A stretch of 37,494 bases of DNA, taken from NCBI GenBank assembly GCA_016929295.1, contig JAFGJB010000307.1, forward strand, positions 1-37,494, given 5' to 3'. The notes under the pieces were generated by a model. The model was not told the DNA's origin, ran no database searches, and saw only the letters and a list, made by a program, of their open reading frames with translations. This stretch comes from Candidatus Zhuqueibacterota bacterium. Lineage in GTDB: Bacteria > Zhuqueibacterota > Zhuqueibacteria > Residuimicrobiales > Krinioviventaceae. Numbering within the stretch: position 1 is the stretch's first letter; the number at the start of each line of letters is the position of its first letter. This document shows positions 15,958 to 25,144 of this stretch, one piece after another. The position numbers and the translations under genes were made by a program.

Positions 15958-17220
15958 CTATTTTTTCCTGTCAGATTTTCTCGTCTTTTGCGCTTTGCGA
16001 CGTTTCTTTTTTTCCTCCCAGAAGCGCTGCTCCTCCAGAAGCGCTTCAACGCTGCCCAATGGTGCGGATGCGCCGACCAGTGTGGCTTTGTATTCACCTT
16101 TGCTCATTTTGATCTGCTCGATCGGCTTTTTTAACAGAGTTTGTATCTCGGACAAAAGTCCTTTTTCTTCATCCGCACAAAAAGAGATGGCTATCCCCTT
16201 GTTGACGCCCCGCCCGGTGCGTCCGACGCGATGCACGTAATTTTCCGCAACGTCGGGCAAATCGTAATTTATGACGTATTCCACATTCGGGATATCAATA
16301 CCGCGCGCGCTGACATCTGTGGCGATGAGGATGCCGGCATCACCGCGCTTGAACTCATTCATGACCGCAGAACGTTCATGCTGGTCCTTTTCGCCATGAA
16401 TAGTGACCGTCTCTATGTTGACGCGCGCCATGGCTTTAGCGACGCGCTCTGCGCGAACGCGAGTCCTGACAAAAACGAGAATTTTCGCCGGATGATCTCT
16501 GATGAACTGTTCGAGAAAATATCTTTTATCATCCGCCTTGACTGATAGAACATAGTGCGATACGTTCTTCGACACCGGATCGTCCGGTGAAATCTGAATG
16601 CGAATCGCTGTGCTTTTCACCTGCGAAAAGGCCAGCTTTTTTATCTCTTTATTGATCGTGGCGGAAAAGAACAGCGTCTGGTGGCGCTGTTTGAGCATCC
16701 TTTTGACATATTTTATATCGTCGATGAAGCCAAGGTCAAGCATGCGATCGGCTTCATCGAGCACGAGTGTATTGACATTTTTCAGATCGATATAGCCCTG
16801 GCTGATGAGATCGAAAAGTCGTCCCGGAGTAGCGACGAGGACATCAATGCCTTTCTGCAGCTTGAGGATTTGCGGATCCTGCTCCACGCCACCGTACAGC
16901 GCAAACGCTTTTACTCTGGTGTGTTTGGCAATCGAGTCAAAAACATCGCCGATTTGTTGCGCCAGTTCGCGCGTCGGCGCCATGACAATGCACTTGATGC
17001 CCACAGATCGCTTGCTGCTCTTTTGGTGGTGAATTTTGTCGATGATCGGTATGGCAAATGCCGCCGTCTTGCCGGTGCCCGTCTGGGCGATGGCCAGAAC
17101 ATCTTCCCCCTGCAAAATGGATGATATGGCCTTGTATTGGATGTCGGTCGGCCGTTTGAAGCCGAGCCCGGCAAGATTGTTTTTGATGGCCGAGGCAATG
17201 TTGTATTGGTCAAATCGCAT
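15958..17220 (-). CDS. rhlE: DEAD-box RNA helicase, RhlE type
   Basis: A 420-residue ATP-dependent RNA helicase. Motifs are in order: Q-motif region (GFKRPTDIQYKAISSI, about 20-36), Walker A AQTGTGKT (45-52), PTRELAQQ, the DEAD box in VLDEADRMLDLGF, SAT in FFSATI, and ATDVSARGIDIPNVEYVINYD with HRVGRTGRG in the C-terminal half. A short, strongly basic tail (EEKKKRRKAQKTRKSDRKK) probably contacts RNA. I place the start at the ATG at 17220 with GGCGGA upstream, 11 codons inside the longest frame and directly before the Q motif. It leads an apparent two-gene unit with the ABC-F gene; both act on RNA or ribosomes. Confidence 0.94.
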   Translation of the reverse strand: MRFDQYNIASAIKNNLAGLGFKRPTDIQYKAISSILQGEDVLAIAQTGTGKTAAFAIPIIDKIHHQKSSKRSVGIKCIVMAPTRELAQQIGDVFDSIAKHTRVKAFALYGGVEQDPQILKLQKGIDVLVATPGRLFDLISQGYIDLKNVNTLVLDEADRMLDLGFIDDIKYVKRMLKQRHQTLFFSATINKEIKKLAFSQVKSTAIRIQISPDDPVSKNVSHYVLSVKADDKRYFLEQFIRDHPAKILVFVRTRVRAERVAKAMARVNIETVTIHGEKDQHERSAVMNEFKRGDAGILIATDVSARGIDIPNVEYVINYDLPDVAENYVHRVGRTGRGVNKGIAISFCADEEKGLLSEIQTLLKKPIEQIKMSKGEYKATLVGASAPLGSVEALLEEQRFWEEKKKRRKAQKTRKSDRKK

Positions 17221-17382
17221 GAATTTCCGCCAAAACGTGATCGGACTTGACAAAAGCCAAGTTTGTCATCTGCAGTATGCGGTATGATTTCTCTGCTGCC
17301 TTGGATATTACGCATTTCTCATTGAAAGTTGCAAGGCTTTTAACCTAGCCCCCCTGGAGTGGTTGACAAATCTCAGCGACGG

Positions 17383-19059
17383 TTAGAATGGCTTGCAGAG
17401 TCGAAAAGTGACGATGATATCCTGACCGCCGACGTCGATGCGCTTGGCAAAATCCACACGAAAATCACCGTCCGGGCTGGCGAGGGCGATGCCCACGTTT
17501 GTCCGCAGATCGGACCAGGTGAGATTGTCGAATGAATCTTGCGCCTTTATGTCATTCGCCAGTTTCTGTAGATCCGGATCAACAGGATAGGTGTTGGCAT
17601 ACAGAGGCATATTCTCATCGGCAAACCAGGCCAGACCGGAATCGACGAAAAGGATGATGTCAAGGCCAAGAAAATTGCCATCACCGGCGCGCAGATGGTA
17701 TTCGACATTGCCGAGCACCATGCGATCGCCGGTCATCTCTTTGTGGCGAATGCCCCGCAGGGTCGAGATGCCGCCCAAATCGTACCAATACATGGGCGGC
17801 AAAATTCCGCGCGCGGAGGCGGCGCGAAGGCGAAATGAAATATGTTCGTCCCAACTCAGCGGGAAATAATTTGCAATATTGATGATATATCGTTCGAACT
17901 GGTAGAGGTTATCAAATTGTTCGCCGGCATACTCGCCAAAGGCAGTGATATACCAGCCGCTTGTAGGTCGCGTCTGGCTGTTACGCGAATCGATTGTTAA
18001 TGTGCCGGAGAGGCTTTTTATGGTCAATGGAGCGTCAAATCCATTGGCGTCAATGTACCCGGAGGCTAATGCCAGCGGATTTTCTCTGAACCGCTTGCCT
18101 TTGCCAAACATGGACCAATTCGTTAGTTTTTCCATATTTTGAAAATCATCATAATGATAGGTCGCCGTCAATTTTGTGCTTTTGCTAAAATTTTGACTCG
18201 CCCACACGCTCCATCCGCTTCTGTTATAATAATCACGAAAATCCTCTTTCATAAAAAAGGCCGCCAGGCCGTTTTCATGGTCACAAATGATCCAACTGTC
18301 CTGGGTGTCGGTCAAATCGTGGAACTCGCCGCCGACGGAGAAGCGAAAATCGCCCGATGTCCAGCGCTCGAGTCCCGCCTGATATTGCCATTTTTTACTG
18401 GTGAACGAATAGCCCGCCTTGCCAATGAAAGCAAAGTGGTGGTTTTTATTGGCCCACCAGCCGGGACGGGGGAATTGCATTCCGAGAGTCAATCCATCGA
18501 CGCGCGTATAGTCAGCCCAGACGACTTCATCATCATCATCCGGCCAACGGTGACTCGTCTCCTTTTTCTGGTGCGGCTGCGATCGTCTTTCGGCGATCGG
18601 CTCATCGTCATCGTCGCTTTCTATGGGCACATTGGTGACGACGACATCGCCGTCGATCCTGGCCTCATCCTCACTCCACACCTTTCCATTGACGCTCACC
18701 ACATCACCTCGAACACGGGCAGTGGGGCCGAGTTCGACATCACCAAAGATCGCCAGAACAGTTCCATCAACCTCACCATCGATGATCAGCGTCCCTTCGA
18801 GCAGCACGATATCGCTTTCAATCAACTCATCCTCACCGATCTCCGCGTCACCGTGGAAACGCAGGATCGTCGAGGCATCGCCGCCCACATACTTGCGTTC
18901 CATCCTGATCGCAATGCTTCTCTCCTGTGAACTCAGCTCTGTGTAAAAATCCTCGTCGCAGGCATAGCTACTGTTGACCAGCAGAAGCGTGAACAGGATG
19001 ACCAGGGCAAGCGTCACCCACAGCCAAAACAGCATTTTCTTTGCGTTCACCATTTCCAT
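17383..19059 (-). CDS. bactofilin-like/Omp85-type beta-barrel fusion protein, outer membrane
   Basis: A 558-residue exported protein with two unlike parts. The N-terminal signal anchor (MLFWLWVTLALVILFTLLLV) leads to a repetitive segment (about 65-145). This resembles the polymer-forming (bactofilin-type) beta-helix, with hydrophobic/glycine periods such as GEDELIESDIVLLEGTLIID and GDVELGPTARVRGDVVSV. An Asp-rich linker with two runs of D residues follows (about 150-182). The remaining about 370 residues are beta-strand rich and close with GISTLRGIRHKEMTGDRMVL and VDFAKRIDVGGQDIIVTFRL. These resemble the end strands of the Omp85/BamA-like barrel (the GGxxxLRGY-like motif). The last residue is phenylalanine, usual for Gram-negative barrels. 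The ATG at 19059 has GAGG upstream. Function unknown. Confidence 0.72.
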   Translation of the reverse strand: MEMVNAKKMLFWLWVTLALVILFTLLLVNSSYACDEDFYTELSSQERSIAIRMERKYVGGDASTILRFHGDAEIGEDELIESDIVLLEGTLIIDGEVDGTVLAIFGDVELGPTARVRGDVVSVNGKVWSEDEARIDGDVVVTNVPIESDDDDEPIAERRSQPHQKKETSHRWPDDDDEVVWADYTRVDGLTLGMQFPRPGWWANKNHHFAFIGKAGYSFTSKKWQYQAGLERWTSGDFRFSVGGEFHDLTDTQDSWIICDHENGLAAFFMKEDFRDYYNRSGWSVWASQNFSKSTKLTATYHYDDFQNMEKLTNWSMFGKGKRFRENPLALASGYIDANGFDAPLTIKSLSGTLTIDSRNSQTRPTSGWYITAFGEYAGEQFDNLYQFERYIINIANYFPLSWDEHISFRLRAASARGILPPMYWYDLGGISTLRGIRHKEMTGDRMVLGNVEYHLRAGDGNFLGLDIILFVDSGLAWFADENMPLYANTYPVDPDLQKLANDIKAQDSFDNLTWSDLRTNVGIALASPDGDFRVDFAKRIDVGGQDIIVTFRLCKPF

Positions 19060-19263
19060 GATATCCTCAATTCTTCAAATGACTACTCCACTCGTATCAT
19101 TGGCAATGGCTGTGCCAAAGGACAGACCAGCAATACCGTGAGGAGAAGACATTATATCTTACATATAAACAATCTCTTGTAAAATATCGTTTTTAATCGA
19201 TAAATCAACAATACGGAACTGTAGGGAAAATACTCAGTGTAAAATTGCTACAGTGTGTGTTTT

Positions 19264-20253
19264 TTACACAAGGGTATTTTTGAGTATATGAATGAGTTCC
19301 TGCATATCTGGCGGGATAGGAGCCGTAAATGTCAAAATTTCATTCGTCTCCGGATGTCGGAAGGACAGAATGCGCGCATGCAGCATTTGTCGAGTGAATT
19401 TTTGAAACAACTGATTCATGAACTTGACGTGTGCCGGGCTCAAGCCCGAGAGTTGTTTGCCGCGCCCGCCGTAGGTCGAATCGGCAAAGACCGGGTGGCC
19501 CTGCGACATCATATGGACGCGAATTTGATGTGTTCGACCGGTTTCGAGGTTGAGCTTGAGATAGCTGGTGCACGTCATCTCGTCCAGCACCTCATAGTGT
19601 GTCACGGCGGGTTTTCCAAGCCGGTCGATGCGCATTTTAGTGCGATCTTGCGGATTACGGGCCAGCGGCGCCTCGATGCGCCCGGACTTTAGCTTAAAAT
19701 GTCCCCAAACGACAGCACGATACTCTCGCTCCATTTTGCGCTCTGCCAGCTGCCTGGCAAGCGCAACATGTGTCACATCATCTTTGGCGACGACGAGCAG
19801 ACCGGAGGTGTTTTTATCCAGGCGATGCACCAGACCTGGACGTATTGGGCCGCCGACGCCGGATAGCGAGCGGCAATGCGCCAGCAAGGCATTGACCAGC
19901 GTGCCGCGCATATTGCCATAAGCCGGATGCACAACCAGGCCCGCGGGTTTATTCAAGACGATCAGGCAGTCGTCTTCATAAATAATATTCAGCGGCATAT
20001 CTTCCGCTTCCAGCTCTGTCTTTGCGGGGGCCGGAAAAAAAATATCAATCACTTCACCTGGCCGCAGCGGATGACCGGCTTTGGTGGGCTCACTATTGAC
20101 GAGTACAAGATCCTCGTCAATGAGCCGCTTCAATCTGGCGCGCGTCACGGACGTCAGCTGATGGGCCAGGAAGACATCGAGTCGTTCTTTTTTTTTGTCA
20201 GCTGGAACGACAAATTGCAGGGTTCGATCGCCTGTGGATTTTGCATCATTCAT
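19264..20253 (-). CDS. rluD: RluA-family 23S rRNA pseudouridine synthase (RluD-like)
   Basis: A 329-residue RNA-modifying enzyme. An S4 RNA-binding domain occupies about 22-75 (KERLDVFLAHQLTSVTRARL, then ILVNSEPTKAGHPLRPGEVI). The catalytic domain has IVLNKPAGLVVHPA and RPGLVHRLDKNTSGLLVVAK with the catalytic aspartate D146. The later family motifs QIRVHMMSQGHPVFADSTYGG and HARILSFRHP are present. The ATG at 20253 has only a weak ribosome site (TTGAGT). By family inference it modifies helix 69 of 23S rRNA; an RluA- or RluC-like target is also possible. A 204-bp spacer separates it from the barrel gene downstream, and it is divergent from the lipoprotein gene at 20351. Confidence 0.92.
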   Translation of the reverse strand: MNDAKSTGDRTLQFVVPADKKKERLDVFLAHQLTSVTRARLKRLIDEDLVLVNSEPTKAGHPLRPGEVIDIFFPAPAKTELEAEDMPLNIIYEDDCLIVLNKPAGLVVHPAYGNMRGTLVNALLAHCRSLSGVGGPIRPGLVHRLDKNTSGLLVVAKDDVTHVALARQLAERKMEREYRAVVWGHFKLKSGRIEAPLARNPQDRTKMRIDRLGKPAVTHYEVLDEMTCTSYLKLNLETGRTHQIRVHMMSQGHPVFADSTYGGRGKQLSGLSPAHVKFMNQLFQKFTRQMLHARILSFRHPETNEILTFTAPIPPDMQELIHILKNTLV

Positions 20254-20288
20254 AACTCAAAGAGTCGCAAGAAAAATTAAAGTTTGTC

Positions 20289-20317
20289 TTGACTTTGCAT
20301 CCGCGAACTGATATTTT
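20289..20317 (+). promoter_or_regulatory. sigma-70-type promoter candidate for the 20351 lipoprotein gene
   Basis: TTGACT and TATTTT are separated by 17 bp, with five and four of six consensus matches. The -10 ends about 34 bp before the GTG start of the lipoprotein gene. It lies in the 97-bp divergent spacer shared with the pseudouridine synthase gene. Confidence 0.5.
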
Positions 20318-20350
20318 ACATCCAGTCTGCAAATCTACGGAGAGACGAAT

Positions 20351-21616
20351 GTGAAGAGGTCCAGCCATTGCCAGTGCATTTTTTTGATCGTCGCCTCATT
20401 AATTTTTATCACCTGTAAAATTGAATCACCCGAGCAACAGATGCCGATTATGGTCTGGTACGGACCCAGCATCAAGAACGTGACTTCCTTTGATTTTTGG
20501 AATATTCGCGAAGCAGGATTCAATCAATGTCTCGTCGATTTAGAAGAAAGTGCTCTCAACTTTAAGGCGCTGGCGTTCGCCGACTCGATCGGCCTGGGCC
20601 TCTACTTGACAGATGACCATGTGAACCGCTTTGCAGGCCATCGAGACAGTTCTCTCGTCAGCATCGATAGTCTGACGACTCTCTATCATTCTCATCCTTC
20701 ATTTCTGGGATATTATTTATCCGACAAACCGGGATTACAAGACTTTGCGTCCATTTCGACATTGATCGACTATTTCAACAGCAAGCATCCCTCTCATCAC
20801 TATTTCGTGCAAGCCAATCCGGAGTATTCGACGCCGGCAATGCTTGACACCGTCGTTTATAGAGATTATCTCTCCTTATTGGTGCAGAAATTGAGACCCA
20901 AATTTCTGAGCGTCGAATATTATGGCATCGTCAGAGATAAACTGAGACCGGAGTTTTACACGAATCTGGGGCAATTGCGTCAGGTTTCTTTGGACAACAA
21001 TTGCCCTTTTTGGGCTTTCGCTCTGCTCGTATCTTTCGACGATCATCCCCAAGTCGCTCATTCGCACGTACGCGTTCAGATCTATGCCGGTCTGGCTTAT
21101 GGCGCCAAGGGGGTCCAGTATTATTCGTATCGCCCTCCAAAAGATGATGCCCACGAATACGGCGAGGCACTGCTGAATCAAGAAGGTGACAGAACGCCGG
21201 CTTTTTCTTACGCACGGATGATTAATGCTGAAATTCAGCAGCTCGGCGCCGTGCTGATGGGGCTCAAATCGACCGGCGTTTATTTCAGCCATCCTGTTCC
21301 GCGTGGCGGCCAGCCGTTCAAACCAGGTCTGCCGATCATCAAAATCAATTCGCCATCTATTCTCAGCGGTTTTTTTGAGAACGAATCAGGGCAAAAGTAT
21401 GTCATGTTCGTCAATACCGATTTCTTTTATGGCAAGCTCGCACGAATCCATTTTTCCGAGAATGTCCAGGCTCTCATCGAAGTATCGAAAAATTACATGC
21501 CGCCATTGGTCATCGAGTGGAAAGATGAGCTTTTCAAGGATGCCGATATACTCTTCAGGGCCGGCGATGGTCGTCTATTTGAAATCATCGAAAAGCCGCA
21601 GAAATCCGGCGATTAG
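20351..21616 (+). CDS. unknown lipoprotein with glycoside-hydrolase-like TIM-barrel character
   Basis: A 421-residue secreted protein. A signal peptide with a relaxed lipobox (FITC, C22) precedes the mature part. It reads like a beta/alpha-barrel: MVWYGPSIKNVTSFDFWNIR, then the run LGYYLSDKPGLQDFA, then GAKGVQYYSYRPPKDDAHEY. Ending segments are beta-rich (GFFENESGQKYVMFVNTDFF). The YYLSDKPG and GAKGVQYYSYRP patterns resemble those around active sites of beta-galactosidase-like (GH42/DUF4434-like) proteins, but I could not assign a family or catalytic residues with confidence. The start is a GTG with GGAGAG eight bases upstream. Its stop codon overlaps the stop of the convergent ThuA-like gene, sharing two bases. 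Confidence 0.7.
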   Translation: MKRSSHCQCIFLIVASLIFITCKIESPEQQMPIMVWYGPSIKNVTSFDFWNIREAGFNQCLVDLEESALNFKALAFADSIGLGLYLTDDHVNRFAGHRDSSLVSIDSLTTLYHSHPSFLGYYLSDKPGLQDFASISTLIDYFNSKHPSHHYFVQANPEYSTPAMLDTVVYRDYLSLLVQKLRPKFLSVEYYGIVRDKLRPEFYTNLGQLRQVSLDNNCPFWAFALLVSFDDHPQVAHSHVRVQIYAGLAYGAKGVQYYSYRPPKDDAHEYGEALLNQEGDRTPAFSYARMINAEIQQLGAVLMGLKSTGVYFSHPVPRGGQPFKPGLPIIKINSPSILSGFFENESGQKYVMFVNTDFFYGKLARIHFSENVQALIEVSKNYMPPLVIEWKDELFKDADILFRAGDGRLFEIIEKPQKSGD

Positions 21617-22425
21617 CCCTTTGCACCATGATTTTTATAGACCGGTTGCAGCCACTCTTCAAACGCCGCATATTTACTCTCCGCCGCCCATAAAATGCCG
21701 CGCTCCATGATCGTCAGTGCTTGCGGGACATCGAAATCCGTTGCAACATGACCCAGCGATGAGTAGAAAACTCGTCCCTTGCCATAATACTTTTTCCACA
21801 CCACCGGCATCACACAACCATCGATCCAGGCGGCGTGTTCGCCGGTGAAAGTCGTTGTGGCCAACACTTTGACATTGGGATCAACGTGCATGTAATACTG
21901 TTCGCTCTTCATATGAAAATCGGCAAGCCCGGCGGTGACGGGATCTTGCTGATCGACCACATTCACATCATAATCGATGACACCGCCAGGATGCGCCACC
22001 CATTGACCGCCCGTCATGAACTGATATTCGGTATTATCTCGAAAAGAGTCACACAGGCCACCGTGCCACCCGGCCAGGCCAATCCCATGCTCTTTTACGG
22101 CAGTGAGCAAGGCCTTTTCCTGCTCTCCGCTTATTTTACCCATCGTCCAAATCTGCACAATAAAGTCGAGCGAGTTCATCAAAGTCTCATCAGTATAAAT
22201 GGCAAGGTTGTCGGCAACCGTCACCTCTGCGCCCATCTGCTGCATCCAGGGGACAAAAATATCGCGGGTCTTGTCCGGATCATGCCCACTCCAGCCGCCC
22301 CAGACAAAAAGCGCCTTCTTTCCCTGCAGCGGCAAATGATCATCAGCTGCAAAAAGAAGCGGACTGCCGGCGGCGATAACCGTGCCGGCGACGGCTGTTT
22401 TATGAATGAACTCTCTGCGTTTCAT
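21613..22425 (-). CDS. ThuA-like domain protein with Tat-like leader
   Basis: A 270-residue exported protein. An N-terminal twin-arginine-like leader (MKRREFIHKTAVAGTVIAAG) is followed by a ThuA-type glutamine-amidotransferase-like domain (about 35-250). Its run KALFVWGGWSGHDPDKTRDI opens the domain; GIGLAGWHGGLCDSFRD and EQYYMHVDP follow. YGKGRVFYSSLGH closes the domain. ThuA-like proteins are associated with disaccharide (trehalose and maltitol) metabolism, but the enzymatic role of this family is not settled. The longest frame starts 31 codons upstream; AAGGAGGAAA directly before the ATG at 22425 together with the leader settles the start. It converges on the unknown lipoprotein at 20351, with overlapping stop codons. 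Confidence 0.9.
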   Translation of the reverse strand: MKRREFIHKTAVAGTVIAAGSPLLFAADDHLPLQGKKALFVWGGWSGHDPDKTRDIFVPWMQQMGAEVTVADNLAIYTDETLMNSLDFIVQIWTMGKISGEQEKALLTAVKEHGIGLAGWHGGLCDSFRDNTEYQFMTGGQWVAHPGGVIDYDVNVVDQQDPVTAGLADFHMKSEQYYMHVDPNVKVLATTTFTGEHAAWIDGCVMPVVWKKYYGKGRVFYSSLGHVATDFDVPQALTIMERGILWAAESKYAAFEEWLQPVYKNHGAKG

Positions 22426-22470
22426 ACTTTCCTCCTTGACCAGATCATCGTTGATTGCACCAAGTAGTAT

Positions 22471-22499
22471 ATTATAACCAATGTAAAAATGCAAGTAAA
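22471..22499 (-). promoter_or_regulatory. sigma-70-type promoter candidate for the ThuA-like gene
   Basis: On the minus strand TTTACT and a perfect TATAAT are 17 bp apart, with the -10 about 45 bp before the ATG at 22425. A TTGACA sequence at 22513-22518 on the opposite strand could similarly serve the nucleotidyltransferase gene, but no good -10 follows it. Confidence 0.5.
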
Positions 22500-22594
22500 A
22501 GATTGTTTTTATTGACAAAATCTCGTACAGTAATAAAGCTTGAACAGAAAGAACAAGTTAGCTAATTTTCGCCATTAATAAAATGGAGATCGCC

Positions 22595-23806
22595 ATGCAA
22601 GCAGTATTATTGGTTGCCGGTCGGAGTACGCGCACTGTGCCACTGACGCTCACGCGCCCCAAGCCCTTATTGCCCATCATGAATCGCCCGCTCATTCACC
22701 ATAGTCTGGATCAGTTGGTGGATTTATTTGAGGAGGTCATCCTCATCACTGGTTATCGTAGAGAGATGATAGAAGCCAAACTCGGCGGGCAATACAGAGG
22801 TATGCGCCTCACTTATCAGGAACAAAAACAACAGCTCGGCACCGGCCATGCTGCGCTGCAAGCCAAACCACACATCAGAGACAAATTTGTCGTCATGAAT
22901 GGCGACGATCTGTTTGCGCGCGTAGACCTACAGCGTCTGATACGCTACGACTATGCCGCGCTGGCGAAGCAGGTGGACAATCCGGCGCTCTATGGAGTTT
23001 TCAAGCTCGACGATGAGAATCGAATTGTGAGTCTGGTCGAAAAGCCGCAAAAATTCATCGGTGATCTGGCCAATATCGGATGCTATGTGCTGCAGCCGGA
23101 TTTCTTCGACGAGCTGGAAAACACGCCCCGTAGCGAGCGAGGAGAAATCGAAATTACCTCCGCAGTCAATAGTATGGCGCAAAAACGCGCTTTTCACGCT
23201 CTGTCCATCGAGGGCTTTTGGCTGCCCACCGGATTCGCATGGGATCTCCTGAATCATCAGGAGTTTCTGATGCGCGACGTGCAACCGCGATGCGAAGGTC
23301 TTGTTGAAGACGGCGCTGTGCTTAAAAATGCCGTTTCGGTTGGCAGAGGCACTGTCATAAAGTCCGGCGCTTATATCGAGGGTCCGGTCATCATTGGCGA
23401 GGATTGTGTGATAGGTCCGAATTGTCACCTGCGGCCATGTACGTCGATAGGGGACAATAGCATGATTGGCCAGGGCGTGGAGATAAAAAATTCGATCATT
23501 TTACCGAATGCGCACATTCAACACCTTTCCTACATTGGCGATTCGATTATCGGTGAGAATTGCAGTATCGGCGCGGGCACGATAATCGCCAATCGTCGTT
23601 TTGACTGTGAAAAAATAAAATCCGCAATCAAGGGCGTACTCGTCGACACAAGGCGAGAAAAAATGGGCGCAATTATCGCCGATGGCGTCCAAACCGGCGT
23701 CCACACGTTGATTTATCCGGGGCGGAAAATCTGGCCGGGTGTGCGCGTGCTGCCGGGAATGGTTGTAGACCGGGATATCCTCTCCGACAAGAGCGAAGAC
23801 GAATAG
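22595..23806 (+). CDS. bifunctional-type sugar nucleotidyltransferase with left-handed beta-helix
   Basis: A 403-residue protein. The nucleotidyltransferase domain (1-225) opens with AVLLVAGRSTRTVPLTLTRP followed by KPLLPIMNRPL, the nucleotide-binding signature loop. EEVILITGYRREMIEAKLGG, LGTGHAALQAK and VMNGDDLFARVD follow. From about 235 the hexapeptide repeats of a left-handed beta-helix run to the end (GRGTVIKSGAYIEGPVIIGE, GPNCHLRPCTSIGDNSMIG, GAGTIIANRRFDCEKIKSAI). This GlmU-like layout occurs in UDP-GlcNAc or dTDP/UDP-glucose-type enzymes; the exact sugar is not determined, and the loop differs from GlmU's GxGTRM by having RSTR. The ATG at 22595 with GGAG seven bases before it is preferred over the ATG four codons upstream. 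Confidence 0.88.
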   Translation: MQAVLLVAGRSTRTVPLTLTRPKPLLPIMNRPLIHHSLDQLVDLFEEVILITGYRREMIEAKLGGQYRGMRLTYQEQKQQLGTGHAALQAKPHIRDKFVVMNGDDLFARVDLQRLIRYDYAALAKQVDNPALYGVFKLDDENRIVSLVEKPQKFIGDLANIGCYVLQPDFFDELENTPRSERGEIEITSAVNSMAQKRAFHALSIEGFWLPTGFAWDLLNHQEFLMRDVQPRCEGLVEDGAVLKNAVSVGRGTVIKSGAYIEGPVIIGEDCVIGPNCHLRPCTSIGDNSMIGQGVEIKNSIILPNAHIQHLSYIGDSIIGENCSIGAGTIIANRRFDCEKIKSAIKGVLVDTRREKMGAIIADGVQTGVHTLIYPGRKIWPGVRVLPGMVVDRDILSDKSEDE

Positions 23807-23896
23807 CGAAATCGAGAGCTGTTTAACACAGAATAATAACAGACGTTTTCGGCCAGCATCACAGAGGGAAATATCGCACCACCGTCAGGAGCCGTA

Positions 23897-25144
23897 TTAA
23901 ACCCATCCCCGCAACTCGCACGCCTCCGCCATCCGCGCGACGCCGACGATTGTTGCCGCAAGGCGAGGATGCACTTTTTTCTCGCGAATAGCTTCCTGCA
24001 CCGTACGATATGCTTTTGTGAGTTTTTTATCCAGCCTTTCGTGCACAACATGTTCTTCCCAAAAGTCCAGGCTGCCATCTTGCACCATCTCAAAATAGGA
24101 AACAGTGACGCCACCGGCGCTGGCAAGTATATCCGGAATGACATGTATCTTCTTTTTGTCCAATAAAATATCCGCCTCCGGCGTGGTCGGGCCATTTGCC
24201 AGCTCGCAGATAATTCTGGCCTTGATGTTTTTTGCATTCAGGTGTGAAATCGAATTTTCCAAAGCGGCTGGATATAAGATGTCCACATCGAGTTCGAGAA
24301 TGCTATCGCGATGCACGGCCTTGGCGCCAGGAAAATTGACTACCGAGCCGGTAGTCAGCTTAAAAGTCACCAAGTCCTTCACCTCAATGCCTGCCGGGTT
24401 ATAGAGTCCGCCCTTTGAATCGCATACCCCTATTAATTTTCCGCCACCCAGCAATTCCTGATGCAGAAGAGCAGCCCGCTGACCTGCATTGCCGAATCCC
24501 TGAATAGCAAACGTACCGCAGGGATCGATATCTAGTGCATGGCATGCTTCACGAACGGCGATGACACCGCCGCGCGCCGTGGCATCGCGACGACCTTCGG
24601 TGCCACCAATTTGCATCGGCTTGTCGGTGAGAACGCCGGGATGGTGTCGCTGTACAATCGTTTCATACTCATCCATCATCCACGCCATAATTTGCGGATT
24701 GGTGTAGACGTCGGGGGCAGGAATATCTTTATCGATGCCGATGTAGGGGGCGCAGGCGCGAATATAAGCGCGGGAAATTCGTTCCAGCTCGCGTTCCGAA
24801 AGAGAGCGAGGATCACAGATGACACCGCCCTTGCCGCCGCCAAGGGGCAGATCGACGACCGCAGTTTTCAATGACATCCAGCACGCCAAAGCGCGAATCG
24901 TATCGACTGTCTCGTCCTGATGAAAACGGATGCCGCCCTTGGCCGGTCCGCGCGCGGTGTTGAACTGAATGCGATATGCTTGAAACACCTTGGAACTGCC
25001 ATCATCCATCCTGACCGGCAAAGTAAAGGAAAATTCGCGTTGCGGCCAGGAGAGAAGGTCAACGATTGCCGGATTCAGGTTGAGGATGGCAGCTGCTTTT
25101 CGCACTTGTTGCTGAGCCACGTGAAACGAATTATAGGATTTCAT
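23897..25144 (-). CDS. gdhA: glutamate dehydrogenase, 415-residue type
   Basis: A 415-residue Glu/Leu/Phe/Val dehydrogenase that interconverts glutamate and 2-oxoglutarate plus ammonium. The catalytic and substrate-binding lysines are at K69 (GPAKGGIRFH), K93 (SLKTAVVDLPLGGGKGG) and K105. The aspartate D145 lies in DIPAPDVYT; together these match the classic K89/K113/K125/D165 set. A Rossmann domain follows with FAIQGFGNAGQRAALL (about 210-225), so the coenzyme is NAD(P). It belongs to a different subgroup from the second gene at 28351 (shorter, with GPAKGGIRFH rather than GPYKGGLRFH). It is the last gene of a four-gene run: its ATG overlaps the stop of the zinc-ribbon gene by 4 bp (ATGA), and AGGTG supports the start. 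Confidence 0.94.
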   Translation of the reverse strand: MKSYNSFHVAQQQVRKAAAILNLNPAIVDLLSWPQREFSFTLPVRMDDGSSKVFQAYRIQFNTARGPAKGGIRFHQDETVDTIRALACWMSLKTAVVDLPLGGGKGGVICDPRSLSERELERISRAYIRACAPYIGIDKDIPAPDVYTNPQIMAWMMDEYETIVQRHHPGVLTDKPMQIGGTEGRRDATARGGVIAVREACHALDIDPCGTFAIQGFGNAGQRAALLHQELLGGGKLIGVCDSKGGLYNPAGIEVKDLVTFKLTTGSVVNFPGAKAVHRDSILELDVDILYPAALENSISHLNAKNIKARIICELANGPTTPEADILLDKKKIHVIPDILASAGGVTVSYFEMVQDGSLDFWEEHVVHERLDKKLTKAYRTVQEAIREKKVHPRLAATIVGVARMAEACELRGWV

